Assembly (NCBI RefSeq): GCF_020283565.1
Contig: NC_060063.1
Location: forward strand, 20,836,720 to 20,900,719
Direction of reading: 5' to 3'
Length of the DNA stretch: 64,000 nucleotides
Origin: Trifolium pratense
Lineage: Eukaryota > Streptophyta > Magnoliopsida > Fabales > Fabaceae
Shown: positions 22,688 to 33,493 of the stretch, piece by piece
Numbering within the stretch: the stretch's first letter is position 1
Layout: each line of letters begins with the position of its first letter
Notes under the pieces: model-generated
What the model saw: only the letters and a program-made list of their open reading frames with translations
What the model was told of the DNA's origin: nothing
The model's database searches: none
Translations under genes and position numbers: made by a program

Positions 22688-25217
22688 TGGTATCAGAGCC
22701 TGATGGGGAAGTAGGAATGTGTTATTAAAAATGAATTATTAATTTGTTTATCTAATCTATACTTTACAGCTGATCCATGTTACTACTTATGGCATGTCAT
22801 TCCATACTACTATTCATGAACAGTAAAGACAATTATTCTGCTTCTGAATATTCTATACAACTGTAGCAATAAGACCCTTTTATGGGCAATAAGTCTAATT
22901 TGTCGATGTTTTATAGAATGTTTAGATTTAGACTAATACACTTATGGTAATGGGATGATTCAACTATAAAACTAGTAATGGGTCAATTCTAAAGTATAAA
23001 TTAGAAAATAAATTATTAATTCGTATTTAATAATTATATTTCTATCTAACCAAATGATGGCACTGGTATTAATGGGTGAAGAAATTAAAACCTTTTTAAT
23101 GTTTAGATCTCTTTCCTCACGACTCTCTTGTAAATCTTCTCATCCTTCTTCTTCTTCTATTACTGAAAATCAACCTACAAGTTTTTCAAACAAAATCTTC
23201 AAAGAAGAAATTAATTTTGAAGATATCAATCAAGAATTGGACAATTGGGAAATACCTAAAAACTTACTAGAGTTTACACTAGAGAAGATAGTCATCAACC
23301 TTTTTGGAAAGAAAAATTCTTAGCCGGTCTCCCTAAATCTTTAGGAGACAAAGTCAGAGAAAAGCTTAGGAGCCAAAACCCTAATGGAGACATTCCTTAT
23401 GACCAATTAAGCTATGGGCAATTAATTGATTACATTCAAAAGGTTGCCCTCAAGATTTGTCAAGACGATAAAATACAAAAACAACTCGCCAAAGAAAAAT
23501 CTATAAATCGTAAAGACATGGGAACTTTCTGCGAACAATTCGGTTTACCTTGTTCTAAGGAACCAAAATCCAAACCCAAGCATAGCCCACCTAAACCAAA
23601 ATTTTATAAAAATAGACATCACAAACCTTATAGGAAACCCAACACTGATGATAAACCAGATAAACCAGATAATCAATTTCCTTTCAGAAATAATTTTCCT
23701 AGAAAAGCTAGGTCCCCGGTTGTTTGTTACCATTGTAACAGACCTGGTCACATAAGTAAATATTGCAGGCTTAAGGGAAAAATAAAAGCTCTTAACCTTG
23801 ATCAAGAGCTTGAAGAACAAATTAATAACTTATTAATCGAGACATCTGATGATGACTCTGTCCCTGAATCTTCTGAGGATTTGAACCAAGTTCAAAATGA
23901 TGACTTATCTGAGGATGAGTCTGGTTCCTCTAGCCAAATTAATGTTCTCACTAAGGAACAAGATCTCCTTTTCGAAGCCATCAATTCTATTACTGACCCT
24001 CAAGTTAAGAAAGACTATCTTGAGAGATTAAAATCTTCTCTTGTGGCTAAACCAACTAAAAATCCTTTAGTTACAAATAAATTTAATCTTACGGATACTT
24101 TCAAAAGACTAGAGAAAGCTACCACTAAACCTGTTACTATACAAGATCTCCAGCATGAGATAAATAATCTTAAAATTGAAATTAGGAAGTTAAAGCAAAC
24201 TCAAGATAACCATCATTTAATTCTCGAGCAATTACAACAATATGAAAGCATTGATGATAACCCTGCGGAAGTTTATCCAACCAATCCTACTACTAGTAAT
24301 AATCAGCTCCATGAAAAACAAGAAGATGAAGACTTCTTGGGTTTAATCAATCAACTTAAAATCCAAAAATTTTATATAGATATTAGGATTTTCATTAAAG
24401 AGTTTATCCTTGAAACTACAGCCCTTTTCGATACAGGGGCTGATTCTAACTGTATTTTAGAAGGATTAATTCCCACTAAGTACTTTGAGAAAACCTCAGA
24501 ACAACTTAGTACTGCTAGTGGCTCTAAATTAAAAATCAATTATAAATTATCCACAACGATAATTGAAAATCAGAATCTTAAGATTAATACCCCTTTCTTA
24601 CTAGTTAAGAATCTTAAAAATAAAGTCATTTTAGGTACACCTTTCATAAGATCACTCTTTCCCTTACAAATTACAAATGAAGGAATTATTACTCAGCATT
24701 TAGGTCAACCTATTATCTTTAGATTTATCAGGAAACCTATTATTAGAGACCTAAATCCAATACACTACAAACAAAATCAAATTAATTTTTTAAAAGAAGA
24801 AATTTCTTTTAAAACCATTGATAACCAAATTCAACAACCACAAACCAAACAGAGAATCCAAATTCTCTTAGAACATATACAATCTACAATTTGTTCTGAT
24901 ATTCCTAATGCCTTTTGGGAAAGAAAGCAGCACATTGTTGACCTTCCTTATGAGAAAGATTTTAGGGAAAAACTTATACCTACTAAAGCTAGACCTATTC
25001 AAATGAATGAAGAGCTTCTTCAAATTTGCCAAAAGGAAGTTAAAGATCTTCTATCTAAAGGTTTAATTAGGAAAAGCAAGAGTCCTTGGTCTTGCTCGGC
25101 TTTTTATGTTAACAAACAAGCTGAAATTGAAAGAGGTATTCCCCGCCTTGTCATTAACTACAAACCTCTTAATCAAGCTTTAAGTTGGATTCGTTATCCT
25201 ATCCCCAATAAAAGAGA
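22688..25217 (+). pseudogene. Endogenous pararetrovirus (Caulimoviridae-like) fragment
   Basis: It begins with TGGTATCAGAGC (22688-22699), the tRNA-iMet site that opens caulimovirid genomes, then about 350 bases of leader. A coat-protein-like region starts at about 23054 and is broken by a frameshift near 23300. The long frame from about 23330 runs through a zinc knuckle (CYHCNRPGHISKYC, 23728-23769), an acidic/coiled stretch, an aspartic protease (DTGAD at about 24434) and the N-terminal part of reverse transcriptase (up to PIPNKRDLI, about 25216). It is then lost in an (AT)n tract. The RT catalytic motif, RNase H and movement protein are absent. There is no LTR, and the coat protein, protease and RT order together with the primer site argue for a pararetrovirus rather than a gypsy element. 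Genus not assignable by eye. Confidence 0.75.
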
Positions 25218-25218
25218 T

Positions 25219-25270
<52 letters not shown>
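25218..25270 (+). repeat. (AT)n microsatellite at right edge of pararetrovirus
   Basis: About 26 AT dinucleotides interrupt the reverse transcriptase frame. A shorter TA tract (22664-22677) lies at the left edge. Confidence 0.97.
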
Positions 25271-25275
<5 letters not shown>

Positions 25276-25577
25276 AAGTCTATGAGAATTTTGCGGGAAC
25301 CGAGGAAAATAATAGAAAGATTGTGCGGGAAACTAAATTAGTAAAAATAGAAATATTGAAATAATATTAAAAAAATAAGACAAATGCTGCTTCAGCGGGA
25401 TTCGATGAGGCGACCTTCCGAGTAAGGAGTTCTAAAGTTCCTTTCAACAACTTTTGCTCAAAGCTCCTTTCATTCAATTTTGTTCATTCGAAAAAAAGTT
25501 CTTTAATTTAATAAGTGCTTAATTTATATTATGTTTGGCCTTGCTTCTCCTTAAAATTATAAATAAGTAGAAAAAAA
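25271..25577. other. Right arm of Harbinger element
   Basis: Non-coding DNA between the (AT)n tract and the right inverted repeat. Nothing recognisable except AT-rich sequence. Confidence 0.5.
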
Positions 25578-25718
25578 GTCGGGTCAAACGGTACCTTAAT
25601 TATTTAAAAAAAATTAAAGACGGATCATTGAATAAAATGCTTACATTCTTTCCATTAATTTATTGCTTAAAAAATTGGTATAAAATCTCTAACATCTAAG
25701 AAGAAATTTGAAAAAATT

Positions 25719-26615
25719 TGAAATCCTGTTCTCGGCAGGACAGATGTCATACACGATGTCTAGGACAACTGTGTAGATTGCCAGATGTCTCAGACAATTA
25801 GTTTGACAACTTGATCGCAGGATCAATTTAATTATATTGAAGTAAAATACTGAAAATAATAACGACACAAGTAATTGTTAACCCAGTTCAATGCAAACCA
25901 CACCTACTCTAGGGGATACCAATCCAGGAAGAGAAACTCACTACTCTGAATTAATACTTAGTCTTACAACGCATACCAAAACCTATTGATATGTATGCCT
26001 TTTCTTAATCCTAGTGTTTTTCTACCTAAGAGCTACTCTCCTAGATATGAGTTACTTCTCACACTTTCCTCTCACCACTATCACAAGTGATGGTAACTTC
26101 TTCTTTGGCGTTCTTCAATAAGGTTGAATAAAAATTCAACCACAACACCACTAAGTAATTAAGAACCTAACGCCTTTAAGCCTTAATCACCTAGTTGAAT
26201 ACCTTGCACAGTGGGCACAAGGTCTTGGACTCGCAATCTTCAGTTATTTCTCGTGCTTCAAATGTATGCTTGTGTCTCTATTTATAGCTGTTGGTATTTT
26301 GATTGGCTACATTTTGCAAAAGCCAACCAGCCAGATGCTGGACTGAGGTGCTGTAGCATTATAGTACAGCATCCTGATGCTCTATTTTTCGTGCAGAATT
26401 TTTATTTCAAATCTGAGTCAAGATTTGCTTCAATTATATATTCAGGCACGTGCGTCTGGGCAAAACGAGCCTTGCTCAGCAAGTTTTATTGAAGTCGGCT
26501 GAAGGAATGTTCTTTAAAACAAAAATATAATTATATTATATTTTTTTGCGTTTTTTTTTTGTACAACATGAATTATATTTCTGGAAATAATTTAGGGTTG
26601 GCCGCAATTCCTACA
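25719..26615 (-). mobile_element. Antisense copia LTR, apparently full length, unpaired
   Basis: On the minus strand runs from TGTAGGAATTGCGG (26615) to ...AGGATTTCA (25719). Carries the SIRE-like words near 25880-25935 (complement of CCTGGATTGGTATCCC and AACTGGGTTAACA). No primer site, purine tract or matching 5 bp duplication is visible, so it is a solo or partial LTR. It is the parent of the truncated copies at 1329 and 10877. Confidence 0.7.
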
Positions 26616-26625
26616 GCTGTATTTG

Positions 26626-29600
26626 TGTAAGACCTGTGATTCCATCATACGCGTGTATTGAACGTGAGTAGTGGCTAAGAGTTTTAGGGTTTTTTGTTAA
26701 GTTATTTTCGTAAAATCGTGTAATAACAGCATAGTTGCTGAGTTGGAGCCTGCTTCTTACTTATGTATTAATAAAACCCTGACTTTTGGCCCGTAGTCTT
26801 TATCTATCCATATGAACGTTCCTGTGGTTTTAGAATTTCGAAATTCGACTTTCTCCGTTTATTGGAAAAACGAGTAGAAAATGGTACCCGCTGTTGGAAA
26901 ATTTACGGTTTCTGTTTTCCGTCGAACTTTAACTAGAGACTTTATATATCGGTACGAGTTAGGATCTGGACTCCGAATATTTTTAGGAGCTTAAGATAAA
27001 AATTTCAGTCGTAGAATAAAGTTTTGCGATACTTTTTGGGAATGTTTTACGACGAACAATTACCTCGTAAGTTTCTATTTTCCGCAAGTTAGACCGTTGA
27101 CGAGGTACGACTCGCCGCGCGCGAGAGCTGAGAGCTCAAGAAATATCTAGATATTTCTTGAAAAGCAATCATTACTACTTTTAGATCCAATGGCTAGGGT
27201 TTAACAAATCACCTTTACACTATTTGATCCAATGGATGGCATGGATCAAGACCATAATAGTTAGAATGTGTTGAATGCATTGAATCAAAGAGCAAGAATG
27301 AAAAATTACATATACTCCCTCCCCTCATTTTTCCTTGGCCGAACCCTCTCCCACCCTCCTTCACTTCACAAAAAAATTTCATCTTCTTCTTCTCAAGTTT
27401 GTTTGGTGTGCTAAGATCTTAGGAGTTGCAAGATCAACTTCTTCCTTGAGGTAACAAGCTTCTCCTTCCTCATATTACTCATGAAAAACTCATAAGTTCA
27501 TAGGTTTTCATTAAGTTAATTTTGTGTTCTTGAGTAAGTTCCGTGAAAAAAAATTAGTGTGACTTCAAGAGAGGTCTTGATTGGTAGTAGTATAGCTTGT
27601 TCAAGCCTAACATCATGATTCTCATAGTTGATTTAAAAGTTTCACAAATTTGATTGTTAGGGTTTTAAGAAAATTTTGAAAAGAACATGATCAAGAGAAA
27701 TGGTTAGGTGATTTGATTTTTTAAGCTAGTTTAGAGCTTTGTGACAAAATGGATTATTGATTATGAACTTTGTTTTGAAAAATAAGAAAAAATTTCATTT
27801 GGTGTTCTTGAGCAAATTATTGAACTTGTGTTAGGAAATTTCGTTTCGATTCTCGAAGTAGTCGATTGAGCAATTAAATGTCTTTGCAAACTAATAGATA
27901 ATTGTTAGGGTTTTGAAATGAAAAATTTGGTGTTGGCCTTGTTTTTCCCTCTTTGGCCGAGGCAACAAATTTGGGTAGGGAGAATCGATTTTTTCGAAAT
28001 TGTTCTAAGACAAGTAGTGTGACGTAATCATAGTCTAAAAAGTTTGATTGGTTTTGGTTTTGTTAGAAAAGAAAATGAGTTGCTTTTGCCCTAAGGAAAT
28101 CAATTTGAAAATTGTCAAAAATTGCGATTCGACCTAAAATGTTTTGGATTGTTAGGGTTAATGCTTTTTAGGTATTATGGGATATTATCATGGTTTTAAA
28201 AATGAAAATTTGTGGGAGAATGCCTTGATTTCTCAATTCTGGACGAACTGTGCAGGGGCATTTTCGTCCATTTAAAATTGTTTCAGTTCCCTCAAAACTT
28301 AACCATTTGATCCGTCTTTTCGAGACGAAGAGTTTGGCGTATGGTTCGTCTCGAGTGGACAAGAGTTGAATTAGTTATGGTCATTTTAGTTTGAAAACTA
28401 TTTTGTCGAAAATTGTGTTTAAAAGAGTTAATCAATTGAAAACGTTTTAGTTACATACGCACCAAGAGTATTTTATTATAAGTCGGACGAGGAAAGTTTT
28501 AGTTCGGGCTTGGTCGTTTTCAAATGATTCTTGGTAATGTTTTGAAAACAAAATGAATTTCGTATAACAAAAAAATAACGTCTTTAAACGTCGTGAATTT
28601 TTAATCGCTATGAGAATAACCTGAAACCTCTGAGGGATAGCTTTAGAAAATACCTTAAACCCTTCTGGAGCTTTGAGGACAAGTTTCGTTTCGATAGGAT
28701 AAACGAGGAACATTTTATTGATTTTACGCTGCTTAACTTTTAGGTAGCGCGTATCGTAGATTTGACGAGAAAAAGTTAGGGAAAGCTTGCCGAGGTAAGG
28801 GTACCTTTATTTTCCGTCTTATAATTGTAATGAGCTATGTGTATGCTTGGTTCTGTGATTTCTTGGCGTGTTTGGCATGTTTGTTCTATGTATTCTCGAG
28901 ACGAGAACGTGTTTTAAATTACATGCGTTATTTACATATGTTTGAGATAATATGTATTAACATGTGATTGGATTACATATGCTTGAGAGGTATGTATTTG
29001 TTGCATTAGCATATATGGGGAATCGTATGCTCATGCATTTCATAGTACGTAGTTATCGGGAATGGACTACGGGGGTGTGATTATCGGGAATGGATCCACC
29101 TTAATCCTGCGGGATTTTATTGAGTCCAATACGTGGTTATCGGGAATGGACCACGGGGTGTGATTATCGGGAATGGATCCACTCTAATCCTTCGGGATTT
29201 TATTGATTCGCCCTATGAGGTATAGTAGGGGTTGGACCTACGACTCTCTGCGGAGAGGTTAAATTCCGGAATTCATGCATGTGGAATAGACCCGGTTAGG
29301 GTGACCACCATGTGAAACAGTCCCGGTTAGGGTGATCACGCTCATGTAGAGTCTGCATTGGTAGGCTATGTGCGCATTTTATATTATGCTCGTTGATGGG
29401 AAATGCTAAATGTTTATTTGCTTTCCGTATTTGGTATCTGTTACATGTTGTACTTGTGGTGACCCTTACTTTGAAACATATGAACGGGTTACCCCCACCT
29501 AGACGATGGATTCCTGTCCGAGACCGTGGGTCGTGAGGACGATGGTGGCTTCTTGAGCCCTCAGTGGTCGAGTGGCGTGGCGGATCTATTTAGATTGTGT

Positions 29601-29908
29601 GCCGGTGTGTCTTGTACACCGTGCTTTTGGTTAGGCGTAGTATTTTGACTCTTTTGGATAAACTGTTTCTGAGTATTTATACTTTGGTTTAGACGGTTGT
29701 CTTTTGGATTGTAAATATTCAGGTACACACTTTGCTTCTCGAAAGCACTCCTATGTATGATGCCGATGCTTGGGTTGTACTAATATATAATTAGTCCTGT
29801 TGTATGATTAATGCCGGCTCGTCACAAAAATGTATGCGCGTTCTGTTTTGTTTTACCAAAAAAAAAAATAATGCCCCTTTTCGGTCTTTGAAAAATCGGG
29901 GTGTTACA
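26626..29908 (+). mobile_element. Solo LTR (3283 bp) of a giant-LTR gypsy family
   Basis: TGTAAGACCT...CGGGGTGTTACA with perfect TSD ATTTG (26621-26625 and 29909-29913). No interior and no second LTR, so it is a product of LTR-LTR recombination. Homologous to 14440-17897. Leader with GAGGTAACA donor-like site at about 27448 and hairpin array at 29048-29339. Confidence 0.93.
29048..29339 (+). repeat. Hairpin array with co-varying arms (solo LTR)
   Basis: Cores TATCGGGAATGG with arms CGTAGT/ACTACG (29048-29071), GTGAT/ATCCAC (29077-29099), CGTGGT/ACCACG (29132-29155) and GTGAT/ATCCAC (29160-29182). Two cores with CCCGGTTAGGG have arms GTGG/CCAC (29281-29308) and GTGA/TCAC (29312-29339). Position matches 17052-17278 in the sister LTR although the core sequences differ. 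Confidence 0.9.
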
Positions 29909-29913
29909 ATTTG

Positions 29914-30557
29914 TCTGAAGACCTAGCTTGCACGTCAAGACAATTGAAGACTATAAATATGTGAAGCCTCAAGCTATTCTACTCATGTATTCTAAACCAT
30001 GTTTTTTACAAAGTGTGAGTTTTTAAGGTTTAGAGTTTGTGTCTTTTGTGAGCCTTTCTTGTGTCGATTTGATGCAAGTTTAGGACTGGGTTTTGGTTGT
30101 TTATTGTAAGCTACTCCTAAGCTTTGAAGCACGGAGTTAGTGTGTGTGATTGACTCATAAGCTTTTAAGCAAGAGTGTGGTCTAGTTTCTAGGAGAGTGT
30201 CTCCATCCTGATTATTATTATTATTGACAGCAACATAGTACGTGTTGTTAGAGGGAATTTGGGACGGGGTCTCATTATCTAAGAGGTTCTTAGGTAGGAT
30301 TGCACGGGTAGTGTCTAGGTGATAAGTCAAGTACCGGGTGTTGGTCGAGGGCTTTGAACTAGAGCTATTATAGTGGATTCATTCCTGGATTGGTATCCCC
30401 AGAGTAGGTGACGTTGCACTGAACTGGGTTAACAACTATCTATGTTATTTATTATTCTGCAGTTTATTTATTTATTTACTGTGTTCTGCGACTGTCTTGC
30501 TGCAACATATGCTATAGCATCTTGTGCAGCATTGTGTTCACTGCGTGCCAGATTTCA
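29914..30557 (+). mobile_element. SIRE-like copia LTR, 3' part
   Basis: Matches the LTR at 35755-36406: CTAAGCTTTGAAGCACGGAG, CCTGGATTGGTATCC, CTGAACTGGGTTAACA and the end GTGCCAGATTTCA. 5'-truncated, with no primer site after it. It lies tail to tail with the antisense LTR 25719-26615 once the solo gypsy LTR is removed. Confidence 0.75.
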
Positions 30558-32497
30558 ATAGCCTTGCTTCTCTTATGATTTGTAGTTTGTGTAAGTTTAA
30601 GAGTGCAACCTATGTGTTATTGTGGTTTTTGCATAAAGAGTTCTAATTTCTTATGCTATATAAATTAACCTTTGCATAGTTAATTTGTAAAAATATAATG
30701 CAATGATAACTAAACACTCATTACAATTAAATCTTATGACTGTTGGAATGCTTCTCAATGTAACCATGGTCCTTATATATAACTAATATCTATTCACCTG
30801 TATCACATGGAGCACGTCAATTTGATCGGAAGTTTTCCTTCTATTTAAACCATGGATTTGGTATATTTTGTAAAAAAAAAAAATGTATGTCTCAACTACA
30901 TTAGAAATAATTGAATGTATATGACCTATGCAAAAGTTTAGAAGTTAAAGGTTATAATTTATTTTACGACATCTCTATAAGCGAACTTTAAATTGCTCTT
31001 ATGTCTCATATTTTCTTATTCTTTTTTAACCAATAATACATTGAAAATGAGTTAAATAAGCTATTTTAATATCGATCATTTAACTATATGATATTATTAT
31101 ATTTATAACAATTATTATTTTTCATTTATAAAAATATTTTAATTATATATTTACAGGTTTACCCCTAGTTTACAATAGTTGAACAGTTACAATTTTAATT
31201 AATTTCTATTTTCCTATTAAATTTAAAAATAACTTTATTATACCAACTTTTGAATAGGTTACAAGAGCTCATGGGTATTCGTACAATTAGATTACAAGAC
31301 TTCATGGGTATTCGTACAATTAGATAAATGAAATGAACATATCATGCAACTATTGAGCCAAATTCTTCTTTAGTTAATCTCTTCTTCCGATAACACTTGT
31401 AGATTGAGCGTGAAATAATTAAGCCAATGTCTTTCCTGATCTTGTCTCTGGAATTCCTGTTAGATCATAGGACCAACTTAAATAACAATTCCATAATTTA
31501 ATTATAGCATCATCACCATGTTGAAATCATTAAAGTAATATTAATTCAATCTAGTAGCATCACTCGTTTATGAGAGAACATGTATATAGACAATTCACAA
31601 CTCTATATCTTTAAATATTGTTTCTTTTACTATGCACTAAACCTCTCTAGTCATTTACTGTTGGTACCCGATATGAGACTCAATTTTATTTTCAATTCAC
31701 ACAACAATGTGAACTTTGTTGTTTTCAGATTTAAAAAACATTTACATGAAACACAAGAAGCATAGATAAATAAATAATTAAGTGAAAACATACATATATT
31801 GTAACATGAAAGTGGTAACTAATTAAGAGCTAGGAACTATTTCACTAAAGTCTTAGAAAATCATGCGTTGCCTTATCATTCCTTAAAAATTAGCAAAACA
31901 AACAGTATATAAATCATTGTATAATATTGATATCCATAGAATCCCCAATTTAATAGAGCTAGGTTTTCATCAAAATAATCATACTATATGTACTGCTGTC
32001 CGTAATCTCAAATTCCCTTCCAACCCCAAATTCTTAAAATTAACATACCATGGAAGGTTTAAAGGGTGTGATTACTCAACTCTTGAACAATTGATATTGA
32101 TGCTTTTTTTCATATCTTTTCACTGATATTACTAATTATAGTTTAATTGAGTAACATTCTTTACATTACATGTCAAATCTCACAATAATGGGAAGCAAAA
32201 TGCTGAAGTGTAAAGTTTTTGAATGCATACATACCTATATTGCTGGTTTTGGGAAGAACTGCTGCTTCATATAAACCAAAGCAATTCACCTCATAAAATG
32301 AAATTATGAGTAGGGTTTTGATTTGGGTAGAAAGATGAACACGATTTGGGTTTCGAAATTGCAGAAGGAAGAACGATGAACACGATTTGCGTAGTGTTAG
32401 GGTTTCAGAAGGACGAACGATGGAGTTTTGTTGTTTCAGAGCTCTCAGCGCGCAAAGATTTGGGATGATAGATGAGATAGGCTAGGTTTTTGTTTCA
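30558..32497. other. Intergenic AT-rich DNA
   Basis: No coding region supported. Contains two 33-bp direct repeats (31259-31324). The stretch 32280-32490 has duplicated GATGAACACGATTTG words and, on the minus strand, a UTR-like composition (AAACCCTAA-type motifs) that could be a captured host gene 5' end. Confidence 0.5.
31259..31324 (+). repeat. 33-bp tandem duplication
   Basis: Two adjacent copies ending TCGTACAATTAGA with two differences. Confidence 0.9.
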
Positions 32498-32888
32498 ATA
32501 GACACTTACCTGTGCGATGCACGGGTCTTATGCGCTATTTTATACTATAACGTCAAAAAATTATTTGTATAAGTAGTAAATTTAAAATTGAAACAATAGG
32601 AGCAAAGATATTAATTTGAAACTTATTGGAGCAAAGATAAACCAACTTAACTCATACTCAAATATCGAATATGATAAAAATCATACAGGGCATAACAACC
32701 ATTAGTAAATTTTATTTTATCTAATTTTTTTTACTAACTTTAAAAAAGTAGTCATGACAATCGACCAACTCCTTATATTTACAAAGATTGGACAAAAGAT
32801 TATTAACAAAAACATTAACTATTTTGAAAAAAAAATACACAAAATAATAAAATAACACAAAAAATTAAAATGAATAATAACCCAAAAC

Positions 32889-32923
<35 letters not shown>

Positions 32924-33074
32924 CAATAATAATAATAATTACAATTAGTACCCAACATTAAATGAATGTAAGTGGATGATGTGGCTAAATGAAAGATTTT
33001 CATTGGTGTATGGATTAGGTTTAGATAGACAATTCCATAACTATCTAAGATTTATATATATATATATATATAGA
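32498..33074 (-). mobile_element. Short Helitron, antisense
   Basis: Minus-strand 5' end TCTATATATATATATATAAATC (within 33052-33074). The 3' hairpin CCCGTGCATCGCACAGG is followed by a short spacer and CTAT, in place of the canonical CTAG (complement at 32498-32501). Shares its 5' sub-terminal region and (AAT)n tract with the Helitron at 19384-20799. The altered 3' terminus makes the exact right limit uncertain. Confidence 0.55.
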
Positions 33075-33169
33075 TAGATGCGTAGAAGGAAGGAAAGGAA
33101 TAAAACATCCCAAGTGAAATGTTTTACACATAATTTCAAGGTTATTACAAGAATGCCACTGTGTTTATT

Positions 33170-33319
33170 TTCCACTTCATTTATACCAAAAAAAACCCAA
33201 GTGGAATCTTTATCAATGGATTATCAATGAATTTTTCACTTCAGGTATTTCCAATACCCGTAGTGGAATCTCTTGCCCAATTTATTTCACTTCAGGTATA
33301 TCAATATCTGACGTGAAAT
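33170..33319. repeat. Three consecutive foldback repeats
   Basis: TTCCACTT/AAGTGGAA (33170-33206), TTCACTTCAGGTATT/AATACCCGTAGTGGAA (33235-33268) and ATTTCACTTCAGGTAT/ATATCTGACGTGAAAT (33284-33319). The arms are related to each other. Could be the sub-terminal region of an unrecognised DNA transposon. Confidence 0.65.
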
Positions 33320-33359
33320 CCTTTAACCAAATGTCATATTTTTAGCAGTCGAAGTACTT

Positions 33360-33493
33360 TGTTTTTTTTTTTTTTTGAAGAAGTTAAATTATCCATCCAA
33401 ATTGACGCCAGAGAGAATCGAACCTCAAACCTCAAGAGGAGCACACTCCCAGGTCCCAAGCCAATACCAATGCACCAACCCAAGTGGGATTTT
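33360..33493 (-). mobile_element. SINE-like element, antisense
   Basis: On the minus strand: CCCACTTGGGTTGGTGC, then GGCTTGGGACC, then a tRNA-type B box GGTTCGATTCT (complement near 33414-33424), ending in a run of A (T run at 33361-33376). About 130 bp. No target duplication resolved. Confidence 0.6.

Larger units (their letters stand above)
18982..25595. mobile_element. PIF/Harbinger-type DNA transposon with nested insertions
   Basis: The terminal inverted repeats are GGCTCCGTTTGGCCCGGC (18982-18999) and, at the right end, the complement of GGTACCGTTTGACCCGAC (25578-25595), which match at 14 of 18 positions. A TTA duplication (18979-18981 and 25596-25598) flanks the element, and copies 1 and 2 of the tandem unit give the empty site. 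Without the nested Helitron, MITE and pararetrovirus, the element itself is about 2.4 kb. It keeps a decayed MYB/SANT-like ORF1 on the minus strand, but I see no DDE transposase, so it is non-autonomous. Confidence 0.85.

Noticed and set aside
26211..26492. 93-residue open frame in the antisense copia LTR
   Set aside because: Lies inside an LTR, opposite to its direction, with no recognisable domain.
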